Assembly: GCA_019114925.1 (NCBI GenBank) | Contig: DXEO01000223.1 | Span: 1-28,624 of the forward strand | Source of the DNA: Candidatus Corynebacterium faecipullorum | Lineage (GTDB): Bacteria; Actinomycetota; Actinomycetes; Mycobacteriales; Mycobacteriaceae | Reading direction: 5' to 3' | DNA length: 28,624 nucleotides | Shown here: positions 15,360 to 22,655 of the stretch, in pieces | Position numbering within the stretch: position 1 is the first letter of the stretch | Layout of the letters: each line of letters starts with the position of its first letter | Notes under the pieces: generated by a model | What the model was told of the DNA's origin: nothing | Seen by the model: the letters and a program-made list of their open reading frames with translations, nothing else | Database searches by the model: none | Made by a program: the position numbers and the translations under genes

Positions 15360-16297
15360 TGGCTGTACGCGCAACCGTGCTTTACGACGCCCCCGGCCCC
15401 AAGGGCAAGCGTCGCAACCTCATCTACACCATCATCACCGTAGTGCTCTCGGCGGCCGTACTGTACTGGGTGCTGTCGACCTTGGGCGAACGCGGACAGC
15501 TCGACTCAGCATTGTGGGCACCGTTCCTAAACAGTCAGACGTGGACCACCTATTTGCTTCCCGGCCTGCGCGGCACCATTCTCTCTGCCGCCGCTTCCAT
15601 TGTCCTAGCGATCGTCTTCGGCATCATCTTTGGGCTCGGCCGGTTGAGCGAAAACGTCTTCGTGCGGGGCTTGTGTGGCGTCGTCGTAGAATTCTTCCGC
15701 GCCATCCCCGTGCTGTTGCTGATGATCTTTGCCTACCAGCTCTTCGCCATCTATGACGTGGTTCCTTCCAAACAGCTGGCCTTTAGCGCCGTGGTCTTTG
15801 CGTTGACTCTTTATAACGGCTCAGTCGTCGCGGAAATTTTGCGCTCCGGTATCAAGTCACTGCCCAAGGGACAGACCGAAGCCGCCCGAGCGCTGGGACT
15901 GTCGCATGGGCAAACGATGCGCACTATCCTGCTCCCCCAGGCCGTTGCTGCCATGCTGCCGGCGCTTATTGCGCAGATGGTCATCGCCCTCAAGGACTCT
16001 GCGTTGGGCTACCAGATTGGCTATGTGGAGGTTGTACGCTCTGGTATCCAGTCGGCGTCCTACAACAGGAACTACTTGGCATCGCTCATCGTGGTTGCGA
16101 TCATCATGATTCTCATCAACTGGGGCTTAGGCCTCCTGGCCGAGCGCATCGAAGCCCAGCTGCGCGCTGGCCGCGCTCGAAGGAACATCATCGCTAAGGT
16201 TCCGGAGCAACCGGACCAAGGTCTAGACACCAAGGACGAGGTTAACGTTGACTGGCATTCTGAAAACTACACGGAAATCAGAAATCCAGCGGAGTAG
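15359..16297 (+). CDS. gluD: Glutamate ABC importer, permease subunit
   Basis: GluD is the second permease subunit (312 residues), longer than GluC because of an N-terminal extension with one extra hydrophobic helix (about 20-42) and a hydrophilic C-terminal tail ending NYTEIRNPAE. The EAA loop is KSLPKGQTEAARALGLSHGQTMRTILLPQA. Its start codon shares one base with the gluC stop. The operon ends 20 bp before the recX stop, converging without an evident terminator hairpin. Confidence 0.93.
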   Translation: MAVRATVLYDAPGPKGKRRNLIYTIITVVLSAAVLYWVLSTLGERGQLDSALWAPFLNSQTWTTYLLPGLRGTILSAAASIVLAIVFGIIFGLGRLSENVFVRGLCGVVVEFFRAIPVLLLMIFAYQLFAIYDVVPSKQLAFSAVVFALTLYNGSVVAEILRSGIKSLPKGQTEAARALGLSHGQTMRTILLPQAVAAMLPALIAQMVIALKDSALGYQIGYVEVVRSGIQSASYNRNYLASLIVVAIIMILINWGLGLLAERIEAQLRAGRARRNIIAKVPEQPDQGLDTKDEVNVDWHSENYTEIRNPAE

Positions 16298-16317
16298 AAA
16301 ACACCAGGCAGGAAAGG

Positions 16318-16911
16318 TTAGGAAAGTTCGGCAATGCGTGCATCCAAGACATCAATGGAGATACGCATGACGAGTTCCTGATTATAGCCGCGCCGCGCGA
16401 GCGTTCCAACGATGCGGCGCAAGAGCTTGTCCCTCTCATGCCGGTCAGCAGGAACCCTCTTGAGGGTTCGCGCCTTCTTTTCAGCAACCTGGCGGGCGAC
16501 AGCCTCTTCAGATTCCTCAGTGATCTGCGCTAAAGCTGTGGCACGGTCGGCAGCCTCAACGCCCTTTTCCTTCAGCTCCAGGTTGAGGGCCCGGGCCGAT
16601 TTTCCTCGCCGAGCGTGACGCTGACGCACCCACTCCTTGGCAAAGGCTTCATCATCAACGAGCCCTGCTTCTGCTAAGTCATCGACGACAGCGTCAACGA
16701 CCTCTGACTCAAAGTCCGCAGCGACGAGCCGGTCACGCAGCTCCTTGCGAGAACGTGCCCGTTGATCCAGTAGGCCAAGCGCACGGGAACGTACGGGCGC
16801 CTTCACCGCTTCCGCTTCCGTATCAATGAGCTGCCCGCCGGCGTCACCCGACTCATAGGCCTCGAGAGCTTGACGCAGCTTTTTGAGCTTCTCTAGTGAA
16901 GGTTGTGGCAT
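16318..16911 (-). CDS. recX: Regulatory protein RecX
   Basis: RecX binds RecA filaments and inhibits recombinase and coprotease activity. The 197-residue product has the tandem three-helix repeats of the family: ALGLLDQRARSRKELRDRLV, VDDLAEAGLVDDEAFAKEWVRQRHARRGKSARALNLELKEKG, and DKLLRRIVGTLARRGYNQELVMRI. I use the ATG at 16911; a TTG at 16920 in the same frame is possible and neither has a clear Shine-Dalgarno. It lies 51 bp downstream of recA on the same strand, the usual co-transcribed arrangement. Confidence 0.93.
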   Translation of the reverse strand: MPQPSLEKLKKLRQALEAYESGDAGGQLIDTEAEAVKAPVRSRALGLLDQRARSRKELRDRLVAADFESEVVDAVVDDLAEAGLVDDEAFAKEWVRQRHARRGKSARALNLELKEKGVEAADRATALAQITEESEEAVARQVAEKKARTLKRVPADRHERDKLLRRIVGTLARRGYNQELVMRISIDVLDARIAELS

Positions 16912-16962
16912 TGATTCCAATTAGTCGTCGTCAAAATCAACGTTCGGTACGAGATCCACAGC

Positions 16963-18054
16963 CTAATCCGTCAGCGGATCGTCCGCGCCCGGCACGTCCA
17001 TGGCTACATCCTCGCCAGCTTCAGCAGCGGCGGCACCAACGCCCAGTTTGACGAAGATCTTCTTTTCAATCTCATCCGCGAGATCCGGATTGTTCTTGAG
17101 GAAGTTACGGGCCTTCTCCTTGCCCTGGCCCAGCTGGTCGCCCTCATAGGTAAACCACGAGCCAGACTTCTTGATGAAGCCGTGTTCGACGCCCAAGTCA
17201 ATGATGGAAGACTCGCGCGAAATGCCCTCGCCGTACATGATGTCAAACTCAGCGATCTTGAACGGCGGGGAAACCTTGTTCTTCACAACTTTGAGCTTGG
17301 TGCGGTTACCGATGGCATCCTGACCATCCTTCAGAGTCTGGATTCGACGGATATCGCAGCGCACAGAGGCGTAGAACTTCAGCGCCTTACCGCCCGTCGT
17401 GGTTTCCGGCGAGCCGAACATTACGCCGATCTTTTCACGCAGTTGGTTGATGAAGATGGCGGTAGTGCCCGAGTTGTACAAAGCGCCGGTCATCTTGCGG
17501 AGCGCTTGGGACATGAGGCGGGCCTGGAGGCCAACGTGACTATCACCCATCTCGCCCTCAATCTCAGCCTTCGGTGTCAGCGCCGCAACCGAGTCAATCA
17601 CAATAATATCAATGGCACCGGAGCGCACCAGCATATCGGCGATTTCCAAAGCCTGCTCGCCGGTATCTGGCTGGGAGACCAGCAGGTTATCCGTATCCAC
17701 GCCGAGCAGACGTGCATATTCCGGATCAAGAGCGTGCTCAGCATCGATAAATGCAGCGATGCCGCCAGTCTTCTGAGCCGATGCAATGGCATGTAGCGCA
17801 ACGGTGGTCTTACCCGAGGATTCCGGGCCATAAATCTCCACGATGCGCCCACGCGGGAAACCGCCGACGCCTAGCGCGATATCGATAGCCGTGTTACCGG
17901 AGGAAATGGCCTGGATTGGCGGGCGGTCATCATCGCCCAAACGCATGACGGCGCCCTTGCCAAAATCCTTCTCAATCATCGCCATTGCGGCATCGAGGGC
18001 TTTCTGACGATCATCGCCCTTGTTAGCCGCCGAGGACTTCTTCTTCGTAGCCAT
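16963..18054 (-). CDS. recA: Recombinase RecA
   Basis: RecA is the DNA strand-exchange ATPase and the coprotease for LexA self-cleavage. The 363-residue product has Walker A GPESSGKT (76-83), Walker B IIVIDSVAAL, the L2/DNA-binding region with NQLREKIGVMFGSPETTTGG, KALKFYASVRCDIRR and an acidic C-terminal tail. No intein interrupts it, unlike M. tuberculosis RecA. The ATG at 18054 has GTGAGGAA upstream. The 267-bp leader is the longest noncoding interval in the window (see the LexA-like box and the 14-nt repeats). Confidence 0.98.
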   Translation of the reverse strand: MATKKKSSAANKGDDRQKALDAAMAMIEKDFGKGAVMRLGDDDRPPIQAISSGNTAIDIALGVGGFPRGRIVEIYGPESSGKTTVALHAIASAQKTGGIAAFIDAEHALDPEYARLLGVDTDNLLVSQPDTGEQALEIADMLVRSGAIDIIVIDSVAALTPKAEIEGEMGDSHVGLQARLMSQALRKMTGALYNSGTTAIFINQLREKIGVMFGSPETTTGGKALKFYASVRCDIRRIQTLKDGQDAIGNRTKLKVVKNKVSPPFKIAEFDIMYGEGISRESSIIDLGVEHGFIKKSGSWFTYEGDQLGQGKEKARNFLKNNPDLADEIEKKIFVKLGVGAAAAEAGEDVAMDVPGADDPLTD

Positions 18055-18091
18055 TCATTTCCTCACTATCGTGCGTCAGTTGTTGTGCATA

Positions 18092-18133
18092 CTTGCAAGT
18101 TAATGCTTGCGTGTTAATGCTTGAGTCTTAATT
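18092..18133 (-). repeat. Three tandem 14-nt repeats in the recA leader
   Basis: Units are CTTGCAAGTTAATG (18092-18105), CTTGCGTGTTAATG (18106-18119) and CTTGAGTCTTAATT (18120-18133), read on the plus strand. The first overlaps a perfect palindrome ACTTGCAAGT (18091-18100). The array ends 37 bp upstream of the recA start codon. Its function is unknown. Confidence 0.7.
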
Positions 18134-18263
18134 AAAGGTGGCACCTAGTTAGACTGCCGCCTCGTGACTTTGGTTCCCAGGCTTTAACTCAATTAGCCTT
18201 TCGCCCTCACCACAAGCCACGACAGCACCCTAACGTGCTCACCGGACCACGCCCCCACAATAC

Positions 18264-18279
18264 ACACACAAGTGTTCGA
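18264..18279 (-). promoter_or_regulatory. Candidate LexA (SOS) box upstream of recA
   Basis: The minus strand reads TCGAAC-ACTT-GTGTGT, compared with the actinobacterial LexA box TCGAAC-N4-GTTCGA. The left half-site is perfect and the right half keeps 3 of 6 positions. It lies 210 bp upstream of the recA start, just past the preceding lipoprotein gene. It is plausible but degenerate. Confidence 0.4.
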
Positions 18280-18321
18280 TTGGCTATTCTGCCATGATGC
18301 GTGTCCCAGATACCAAGCCCA

Positions 18322-18831
18322 TTACTGGAGCACCCACGGGCCCCCCTGCTCCTGCCGAGAGAAAGTCACCTTCTCAGAAGCTGGAAGAACGGCCACGTCC
18401 TCCCCTAGCTGACCACACATGTCTAGCTCATCAAGGTCAGCCCTGCTGCTCATGAATGAGGAATACCCGGGCCTTTGCACGTCACGGTAGAGCTCAACCC
18501 GCCCGGCAGCAGGCGGCACCCACTCATCGTCTTCATCACTACCGCCCAGCCAGGTACCTTCGCTTGCCGCTAGGACATCACGTTCGGTGACGCCGGGACA
18601 AATTAAAATCACCCGTTCATAGTCGGAATCGAAGATGTCACCGATCGGCATCTCCACGCGGCCAGGCTCCCCCTCCTTCACTCCGGCTGCCTTATCGATA
18701 TTTTCAATGACATTCGCGGAATTAATCAACGAACATCCAGTCAGACCGCCTATCACCAAGCCAGAGAGAAGTGCCACCACTCCCCCGCGCACCACATTGC
18801 CAAACCGAGCTTGCCCCTGCCTATCTGCCAT
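18322..18831 (-). CDS. Putative lipoprotein of unknown function
   Basis: The product has 169 residues. The N-terminus is basic (MADRQGQARFGNVVR), followed by a hydrophobic stretch and the lipobox GLTGC with Cys33 as the probable lipidated residue, so it is exported and membrane-anchored. The mature part is acidic and contains RVILICPGVTERDVLAASEG and several aromatic residues; I do not recognise the family. The ATG at 18831 is 6 nt after a TACCCT box (18843-18838). It is divergent from bioY, sharing a 111-bp control region, and is followed by recA on the same strand. Confidence 0.75.
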   Translation of the reverse strand: MADRQGQARFGNVVRGGVVALLSGLVIGGLTGCSLINSANVIENIDKAAGVKEGEPGRVEMPIGDIFDSDYERVILICPGVTERDVLAASEGTWLGGSDEDDEWVPPAAGRVELYRDVQRPGYSSFMSSRADLDELDMCGQLGEDVAVLPASEKVTFSRQEQGGPWVLQ

Positions 18832-18837
18832 GCCCTG

Positions 18838-18843
18838 AGGGTA
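18838..18843 (-). promoter_or_regulatory. -10 box TACCCT for the lipoprotein gene
   Basis: Minus-strand TACCCT ends 6 nt before the ATG at 18831, consistent with a leaderless or near-leaderless transcript. Confidence 0.35.
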
Positions 18844-18880
18844 CCCCGTTCGGGGTGACCTTCAGAACCAAAGACCGTGC

Positions 18881-18895
18881 TTGAACAGTGTTCAA
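18881..18895. promoter_or_regulatory. BioQ-like operator TTGAACAGTGTTCAA
   Basis: This 15-bp palindrome contains TGAAC-N3-GTTCA. The BioQ repressor motif reported for corynebacterial and mycobacterial biotin genes is, as I recall, TGAAC-N3-GTTAC. It sits just upstream of the bioY promoter and almost exactly midway between the predicted bioY and lipoprotein transcription starts. Confidence 0.7.
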
Positions 18896-18905
18896 AAGGG
18901 CCCAT

Positions 18906-18935
18906 TTGCAGCACCATTACACCGCTGGATAAACT
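18906..18935 (+). promoter_or_regulatory. bioY promoter TTGCAG-N18-TAAACT (leaderless)
   Basis: TTGCAG (18906-18911) and TAAACT (18930-18935) are 18 bp apart, and the bioY ATG begins 7 nt after the -10 box. This sets the start at 18943 and rules out the in-frame GTG at 18877. Confidence 0.6.
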
Positions 18936-18942
18936 TTGGCCC

Positions 18943-19515
18943 ATGAAAAAGAATTCCGTCGCGACTGACATCGCGTACGTCGCGGTCTTTACCGCGCTCA
19001 TCATAGTCTTTGCTTTCGTCTCTATCCCCACCCCCACCGCGGGAGTGCCCATCGTTCTCCAAAATGCCGTTATCACCCTGGCCGGCCTGGTTCTCGGCGG
19101 CCGGCGCGGCCTCTTCGTGGGCCTGCTTTTCATAGCCCTTGGCCTCGTTGGTCTTCCCATCCTGGCTGGCGGGCGCAGCGCGTTAAGCGCCATCGCCGGC
19201 CCTACGGTGGGCTACATCGTTGGATATGTGGTTGCTCCGGCCATCACCGGGCTCATCGCTTACCGCGCGCCGCGCGACAAGGGCGGCATGACCGCCGTCC
19301 TCGCCATTGCTGGTCTTGTTGGCTTAGCTGTGCAATATTTCTGCGGAAGCCTGGGCCTGATGTTCCGCTCTGATATGTCCTTCGGGGCTGCCATCCTTGC
19401 CCAAGGGCCATTCATCATCCCCGATCTCATCAAGGTCGCCGTCATGGTCATCATCGCGGTCGGTGTCCATGCAGCATTCCCCGATCTGATGGGTCGACGC
19501 GCTCAAGCGAAGTAG
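18943..19515 (+). CDS. bioY: Biotin ECF transporter S component BioY
   Basis: BioY is the 190-residue substrate-capture membrane protein of the biotin energy-coupling-factor importer. Six hydrophobic helices are visible. The BioY core is clear: VPIVLQNAVITLAGLVLGGRR, GLVGLPILAGG, and the GPTVGYIVGY turn that lines the biotin site. bioM starts 5 bp after its stop. The BioQ-like operator and leaderless promoter upstream indicate biotin-responsive repression. Corynebacteria depend on imported biotin, which fits a complete bioYMN cassette. Confidence 0.95.
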   Translation: MKKNSVATDIAYVAVFTALIIVFAFVSIPTPTAGVPIVLQNAVITLAGLVLGGRRGLFVGLLFIALGLVGLPILAGGRSALSAIAGPTVGYIVGYVVAPAITGLIAYRAPRDKGGMTAVLAIAGLVGLAVQYFCGSLGLMFRSDMSFGAAILAQGPFIIPDLIKVAVMVIIAVGVHAAFPDLMGRRAQAK

Positions 19516-19520
19516 CTCCC

Positions 19521-20213
19521 GTGCCGCAGATCGATTTCCGCAATGTTTCCGTCGCTTTCGACGAAACCCCAGTACTTAAAGACATTTCTCTCTGCTTGAG
19601 CGAACAGCGCATCGGCATCATTGGTGCCAATGGTGGCGGCAAGTCCACGCTCGTTCGACTCATCAACGGACTCGGTGAACCCACCAGTGGTCAGGTAGCG
19701 GTGGACAACCTGGACGTCGCCAAGCACGGCAAGGAAATCCGACGCCGCGTGGGTTTCGTCTTTTCTGATGCCGAGAATCAGATCGTCATGCCACAGGTAC
19801 GCGATGACGTGGAATTCTCTCTGCGTCGACTCAAGCTGTCTCGCGAAGAACGTACCAAGCGTGTCGACGCCGCCCTCGAACGCTTTGGCCTAAGCCCCTT
19901 GGCCGAGCAGTCTCCGCATACTCTCTCTGGTGGGCAGAAACAGCTCCTTGCGCTGGCCTCAGTACTGGTCATCGAACCGACCATCATCATCGCTGACGAG
20001 CCAACAACCCTGCTAGACCTGCGCAACCGCGACCGCATTCGCCGCGAGTTCGCCCGGCTGGAACAACAGCTCATCGTCGTCACTCACGATCTAGACTTCC
20101 TCTCCGACTTCGATCGCGTTCTGTGCATAGACAACCACAGCGTCGTTGCCGATGGAGCACCCGAGGATGTCATCCCCTTCTACACGAACCTTATGGAATC
20201 CCGCCCGCTCTGA
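19521..20213 (+). CDS. bioM: Biotin ECF transporter ATPase BioM
   Basis: BioM is a 230-residue ABC ATPase of the CbiO/EcfA type that powers BioY with BioN. It has Walker A GANGGGKST (35-43), Q-loop FVFSDAENQIVMP, signature LSGGQKQ (about 136), Walker B IIIADEPTT and the switch histidine VVTHDLDFL. The start is GTG at 19521, 5 bp after the bioY stop. bioN follows 3 bp after its stop. A single ATPase gene is present, as usual for bioMNY. Confidence 0.95.
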   Translation: MPQIDFRNVSVAFDETPVLKDISLCLSEQRIGIIGANGGGKSTLVRLINGLGEPTSGQVAVDNLDVAKHGKEIRRRVGFVFSDAENQIVMPQVRDDVEFSLRRLKLSREERTKRVDAALERFGLSPLAEQSPHTLSGGQKQLLALASVLVIEPTIIIADEPTTLLDLRNRDRIRREFARLEQQLIVVTHDLDFLSDFDRVLCIDNHSVVADGAPEDVIPFYTNLMESRPL

Positions 20214-20216
20214 CTC

Positions 20217-20831
20217 ATGCCCAAGAACATCCCACTCGGTTTCTATGTCGACGCCGATACCGTCGTCCACCGCATCCCCGCCGCGGTGAAGTTCGTAGTA
20301 CTCATCGCCTTCATTCTCCTAACGTCGCTAGCGGTGCACACAATCCCGTGGGCAGCGGTGAGCCTGGCACTCCCCCTTGTCCTCTTCCCCATTGCCCGAG
20401 TTCCCTTCCGCGTTGCGCTCGGCCAACTCGCACCGCCGCTCTACCTTCTCGTCGCGCTCGCCGCGTTCCAGTGGTGGCAGAAAGACTTGACGGCGGCTGC
20501 CATCATGTTCCTCACTATCTACGCGGCCATTAGCGCGGCGGTGCTGCTAACGCTCACCACAAAGGTCGCAGAGATGATGGACTCCCTGGATCGCGCCTTG
20601 GCTCCTCTGGAGCGCCTCGGGTTCCCCGTTGAGAACATCACGCTAGCGATGTCCCTAACCATTCGTTTACTTCCCCTGATGCTGGGGACAGTTATCGAGG
20701 TGCTGGATGCACGAAAAGCCCGGGGTGCCACGGCATCACTGACTGCCTTTGGCACCCCGGTTATCATTCGCTCAATCCGTCGCGCGCGCGCCATGGGCGA
20801 GGCCCTGCAAGCGCGCGGCGTCGGAGACTAA
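20217..20831 (+). CDS. bioN: Biotin ECF transporter T component BioN
   Basis: BioN is the 204-residue CbiQ/EcfT-type transmembrane coupling protein that links BioM to BioY. The hydrophobic segments and the two cytoplasmic coupling motifs are present: VLDARKARGA near residue 160 and RRARAMGEALQARGVG at the C-terminus, each an Ala-Arg-Gly-type ATPase contact helix. ATG 20217 lies 3 bp after the bioM stop. The gene ends 3 bp from the convergent pspA stop, with no room for a separate terminator. Confidence 0.93.
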   Translation: MPKNIPLGFYVDADTVVHRIPAAVKFVVLIAFILLTSLAVHTIPWAAVSLALPLVLFPIARVPFRVALGQLAPPLYLLVALAAFQWWQKDLTAAAIMFLTIYAAISAAVLLTLTTKVAEMMDSLDRALAPLERLGFPVENITLAMSLTIRLLPLMLGTVIEVLDARKARGATASLTAFGTPVIIRSIRRARAMGEALQARGVGD

Positions 20832-20834
20832 AAT

Positions 20835-21671
20835 TTATTCGCCGCGCAGCTCTCGCAGGCGAGCCTGAACGGCATCATCCTGCACGTTCGGCTGCGCCTT
20901 AGCTTCTGCCGAGCCGATTGCCTGCTGGGAATTGCCCTCCACAGCCTTCGGATTGTTCATCTCGGCGCGAATCTGCTCAAGACGGGAGTGGCCAGCCAGC
21001 TGCACACCGGCCTGCTCAATCTCATGCATTCGATTCGACACAGAGTTCTCCGCGAGCTCCGCCTGGCCCAAGGCCTTGGAGTAGCGACGCTCGATCTTAT
21101 CGCGCACAGCGTCTAGGGACGGTGTGTTGCCATTCGCGGTGAGCTCGTTCATCGAGTTAAGGGACTCGGAAACCTTCTCCTGCATCTTGGCTTGCTCGAG
21201 CTGGGACAGCAGCTTCGAGCGCTCGTTAACCTTCTCACGCAGGGCCATGCCATTGCGCTCGACGGCCTTCTTAGCCTGCTCCGCCTGCTGCAGTGCCTGA
21301 TCGTGCAGCTTCTTGGTGTCTTCGACAGACTCCTCCGCGGTTACCAGCTGGGCGGCAAAGGCTTCCGCTGCGTTCTCATACTCGGTAGCCTTCTGCACGT
21401 CACCCTCAGCACGGGCCTTGTCCGCCAAGTTGAGAGCGTTGCGGGTGTTTTGCTGCAGCTTTTCAATCTCGCTAAGACGACGGTTGAGCTGCATCTCCAG
21501 CTGACGCTGATTACCAATCACCGCTGCAGCCTGCTGCGATAGCTCCTGATGCTGGCGCTGCGCTTCCTCGATTGCCTGCTCGATCTGTACCTTCGGATCA
21601 GCGTTCTCTTCGATTTTCGAGTCAAAGAGAGCCATCAAGTACTTCCAGGCCTTTACGAATGGATTCGCCAT
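20835..21671 (-). CDS. pspA: PspA/IM30 family protein
   Basis: The 278-residue membrane-stress protein is expected to oligomerise on the inner membrane and help maintain its integrity. It begins MANPFVKAWKYLMALFDSKI, the amphipathic membrane-binding helix of PspA. Long Glu/Gln/Lys-rich coiled coils (about 25-190) and a loosely structured C-terminal segment follow. It lies 105 bp downstream of clgR in the order of the mycobacterial SigE-controlled clgR-pspA module. Upstream is AAGGCACC and, further out, two small palindromes. It converges on bioN. Confidence 0.92.
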   Translation of the reverse strand: MANPFVKAWKYLMALFDSKIEENADPKVQIEQAIEEAQRQHQELSQQAAAVIGNQRQLEMQLNRRLSEIEKLQQNTRNALNLADKARAEGDVQKATEYENAAEAFAAQLVTAEESVEDTKKLHDQALQQAEQAKKAVERNGMALREKVNERSKLLSQLEQAKMQEKVSESLNSMNELTANGNTPSLDAVRDKIERRYSKALGQAELAENSVSNRMHEIEQAGVQLAGHSRLEQIRAEMNNPKAVEGNSQQAIGSAEAKAQPNVQDDAVQARLRELRGE

Positions 21672-21720
21672 AACAGAAGGTGCCTTTCTCAGCAGTTCGT
21701 TGTGTGGATAAATGAGTAAT

Positions 21721-21749
21721 CAGAGTATTCTCTGCCTGCCTAATATTAG
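21721..21749 (-). repeat. Two small palindromes between clgR and pspA
   Basis: CAGAG-N4-CTCTG (21721-21734) and the perfect 10-bp palindrome CTAATATTAG (21740-21749) lie side by side. The second contains TAATAT, usable as a -10 box for pspA on the minus strand. Either may be an operator or attenuator; neither is a terminator, since no U-tract follows. Confidence 0.4.
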
Positions 21750-21776
21750 CGAAGCAAGTAGAGCTACGCCGCAGTT

Positions 21777-22124
21777 CTATAACTCGGATGCAGCAGGCGC
21801 GGTGGACGCAAGTTCCTCATCCATCGACGGCAGCGCCATGTAGCCGGCCGCCTCAATGAGGACATCGGAGACGCTGACATCGAGTGCATGGCAGACAGAG
21901 GCCAGCAGCTCGGAAGAAACCTCCTTGCGGCCGCGCTCCAGCTCCGAAAGATATCCCGGGGAAACACGCGCCACACTTGCGAGTTCACGGAGGGTCACTC
22001 CCTTATCAGCACGGAAGGCGCGCAGCGTCAATCCGAGAGCCTCGCGCAGCAGCGGCTCAGGAGTCCGCGTCGACCGCGCCGGGGACTGGGTGGGTTTATC
22101 GAGTAGTGCAACTGAAGTGTTCAT
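21777..22124 (-). CDS. clgR: HTH regulator ClgR (XRE family)
   Basis: ClgR is the actinobacterial activator of clpP/clpC proteolysis genes and, in mycobacteria, of pspA. The 115-residue product has one XRE helix-turn-helix in its centre (LTLRAFRADKGVTLRELASVARVS, then PGYLSELERGRKEVS). It ends in a small Ala/Ser-rich tail (STAPAASEL), the end through which ClgR is known to be degraded. I chose ATG 22124 (MNTSVALL) because an ECF-type promoter lies just upstream and CGGAGTG precedes it; a TTG at 22169 would lie upstream of that promoter. It follows cinA by 45 bp. Confidence 0.9.
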   Translation of the reverse strand: MNTSVALLDKPTQSPARSTRTPEPLLREALGLTLRAFRADKGVTLRELASVARVSPGYLSELERGRKEVSSELLASVCHALDVSVSDVLIEAAGYMALPSMDEELASTAPAASEL

Positions 22125-22134
22125 CACTCCGTAC

Positions 22135-22161
22135 AACGGCTCAGCACCCGCACTTGTTCCC
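22135..22161 (-). promoter_or_regulatory. ECF-sigma (SigE/SigH-type) promoter of clgR
   Basis: The minus strand reads GGGAAC (22161-22156), a 17-nt spacer, then CGTT (22138-22135). This matches the actinobacterial ECF promoter GGAAC-N16-20-GTT. The clgR ATG begins 10 nt after the GTT. In mycobacteria clgR is under SigE and in C. glutamicum under SigH, so stress control is expected. Confidence 0.75.
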
Positions 22162-22169
22162 ACAATCAA

Positions 22170-22655
22170 CTATTTTTCTTCAAGAGTTGATAGGAGAAGG
22201 CTCAATGCCGCCTCAACCGCAGCAGCGCGAATCGCGTTACGCCCTTCAGCCGGAAGCTCATAGAGAACGCCGCGCTTGGCGACGCCCTCTTCGCCCCTCC
22301 CGCACAGCCCCACGTATACGGTTCCCGCGGGTTTGCCTTCCTGGAGGTCTGGCCCGGCGACACCGGTCAGCCCGATTCCCCAATCCGCACGCATTTCAAC
22401 GACCGCCGCTTCAGCCATCTCCGCGGCCGTCGCGGCCGACACCACTCCCTGCGCCTCCAGAGTATCTACGGTGGTATTGAGGAAATGTGCCTTCACTTCG
22501 GTCGCATAAGTTACCAACCCACCACGCAATACCGTCGAAGCGCCGGGGACACTCGCCACTGTCGCAGCGGCCAGACCAGCCGTGAGAGACTCACAGAAGG
22601 CCACAGTCTCGCCGCGCGCGCGAAGCATGGAAACAAGTTGCACCTCTATACTCAC
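22170..22655 (-). CDS. cinA: CinA C-terminal domain protein (nicotinamide-nucleotide amidase type)
   Basis: This 161-residue stand-alone CinA C-terminal domain hydrolyses nicotinamide mononucleotide to nicotinate mononucleotide in PncC family members, in NAD recycling. The diagnostic FCESLTAGL (near residue 20), LRGGLVTYATEVK and GIGLTGVAGPD segments are present. The N-terminal MoCF-like domain of longer CinA proteins is absent. The GTG at 22655 overlaps the pgsA stop as GTGA, so the pair is translationally coupled. An upstream open stretch in this frame overlaps pgsA and is not CinA-like. Confidence 0.92.
   Translation of the reverse strand: MSIEVQLVSMLRARGETVAFCESLTAGLAAATVASVPGASTVLRGGLVTYATEVKAHFLNTTVDTLEAQGVVSAATAAEMAEAAVVEMRADWGIGLTGVAGPDLQEGKPAGTVYVGLCGRGEEGVAKRGVLYELPAEGRNAIRAAAVEAALSLLLSTLEEK

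Noticed and set aside
16963..18054. Intein in RecA, as in M. tuberculosis
   Set aside because: The reading frame is 363 codons with contiguous RecA motifs; there is no insertion.
21735..21755. ClgR autoregulatory box (CGCY-N-A-N-R-GCG type) upstream of pspA
   Set aside because: CGCTAATATTAG has the left CGC only; the right GCG is absent at the needed spacing.
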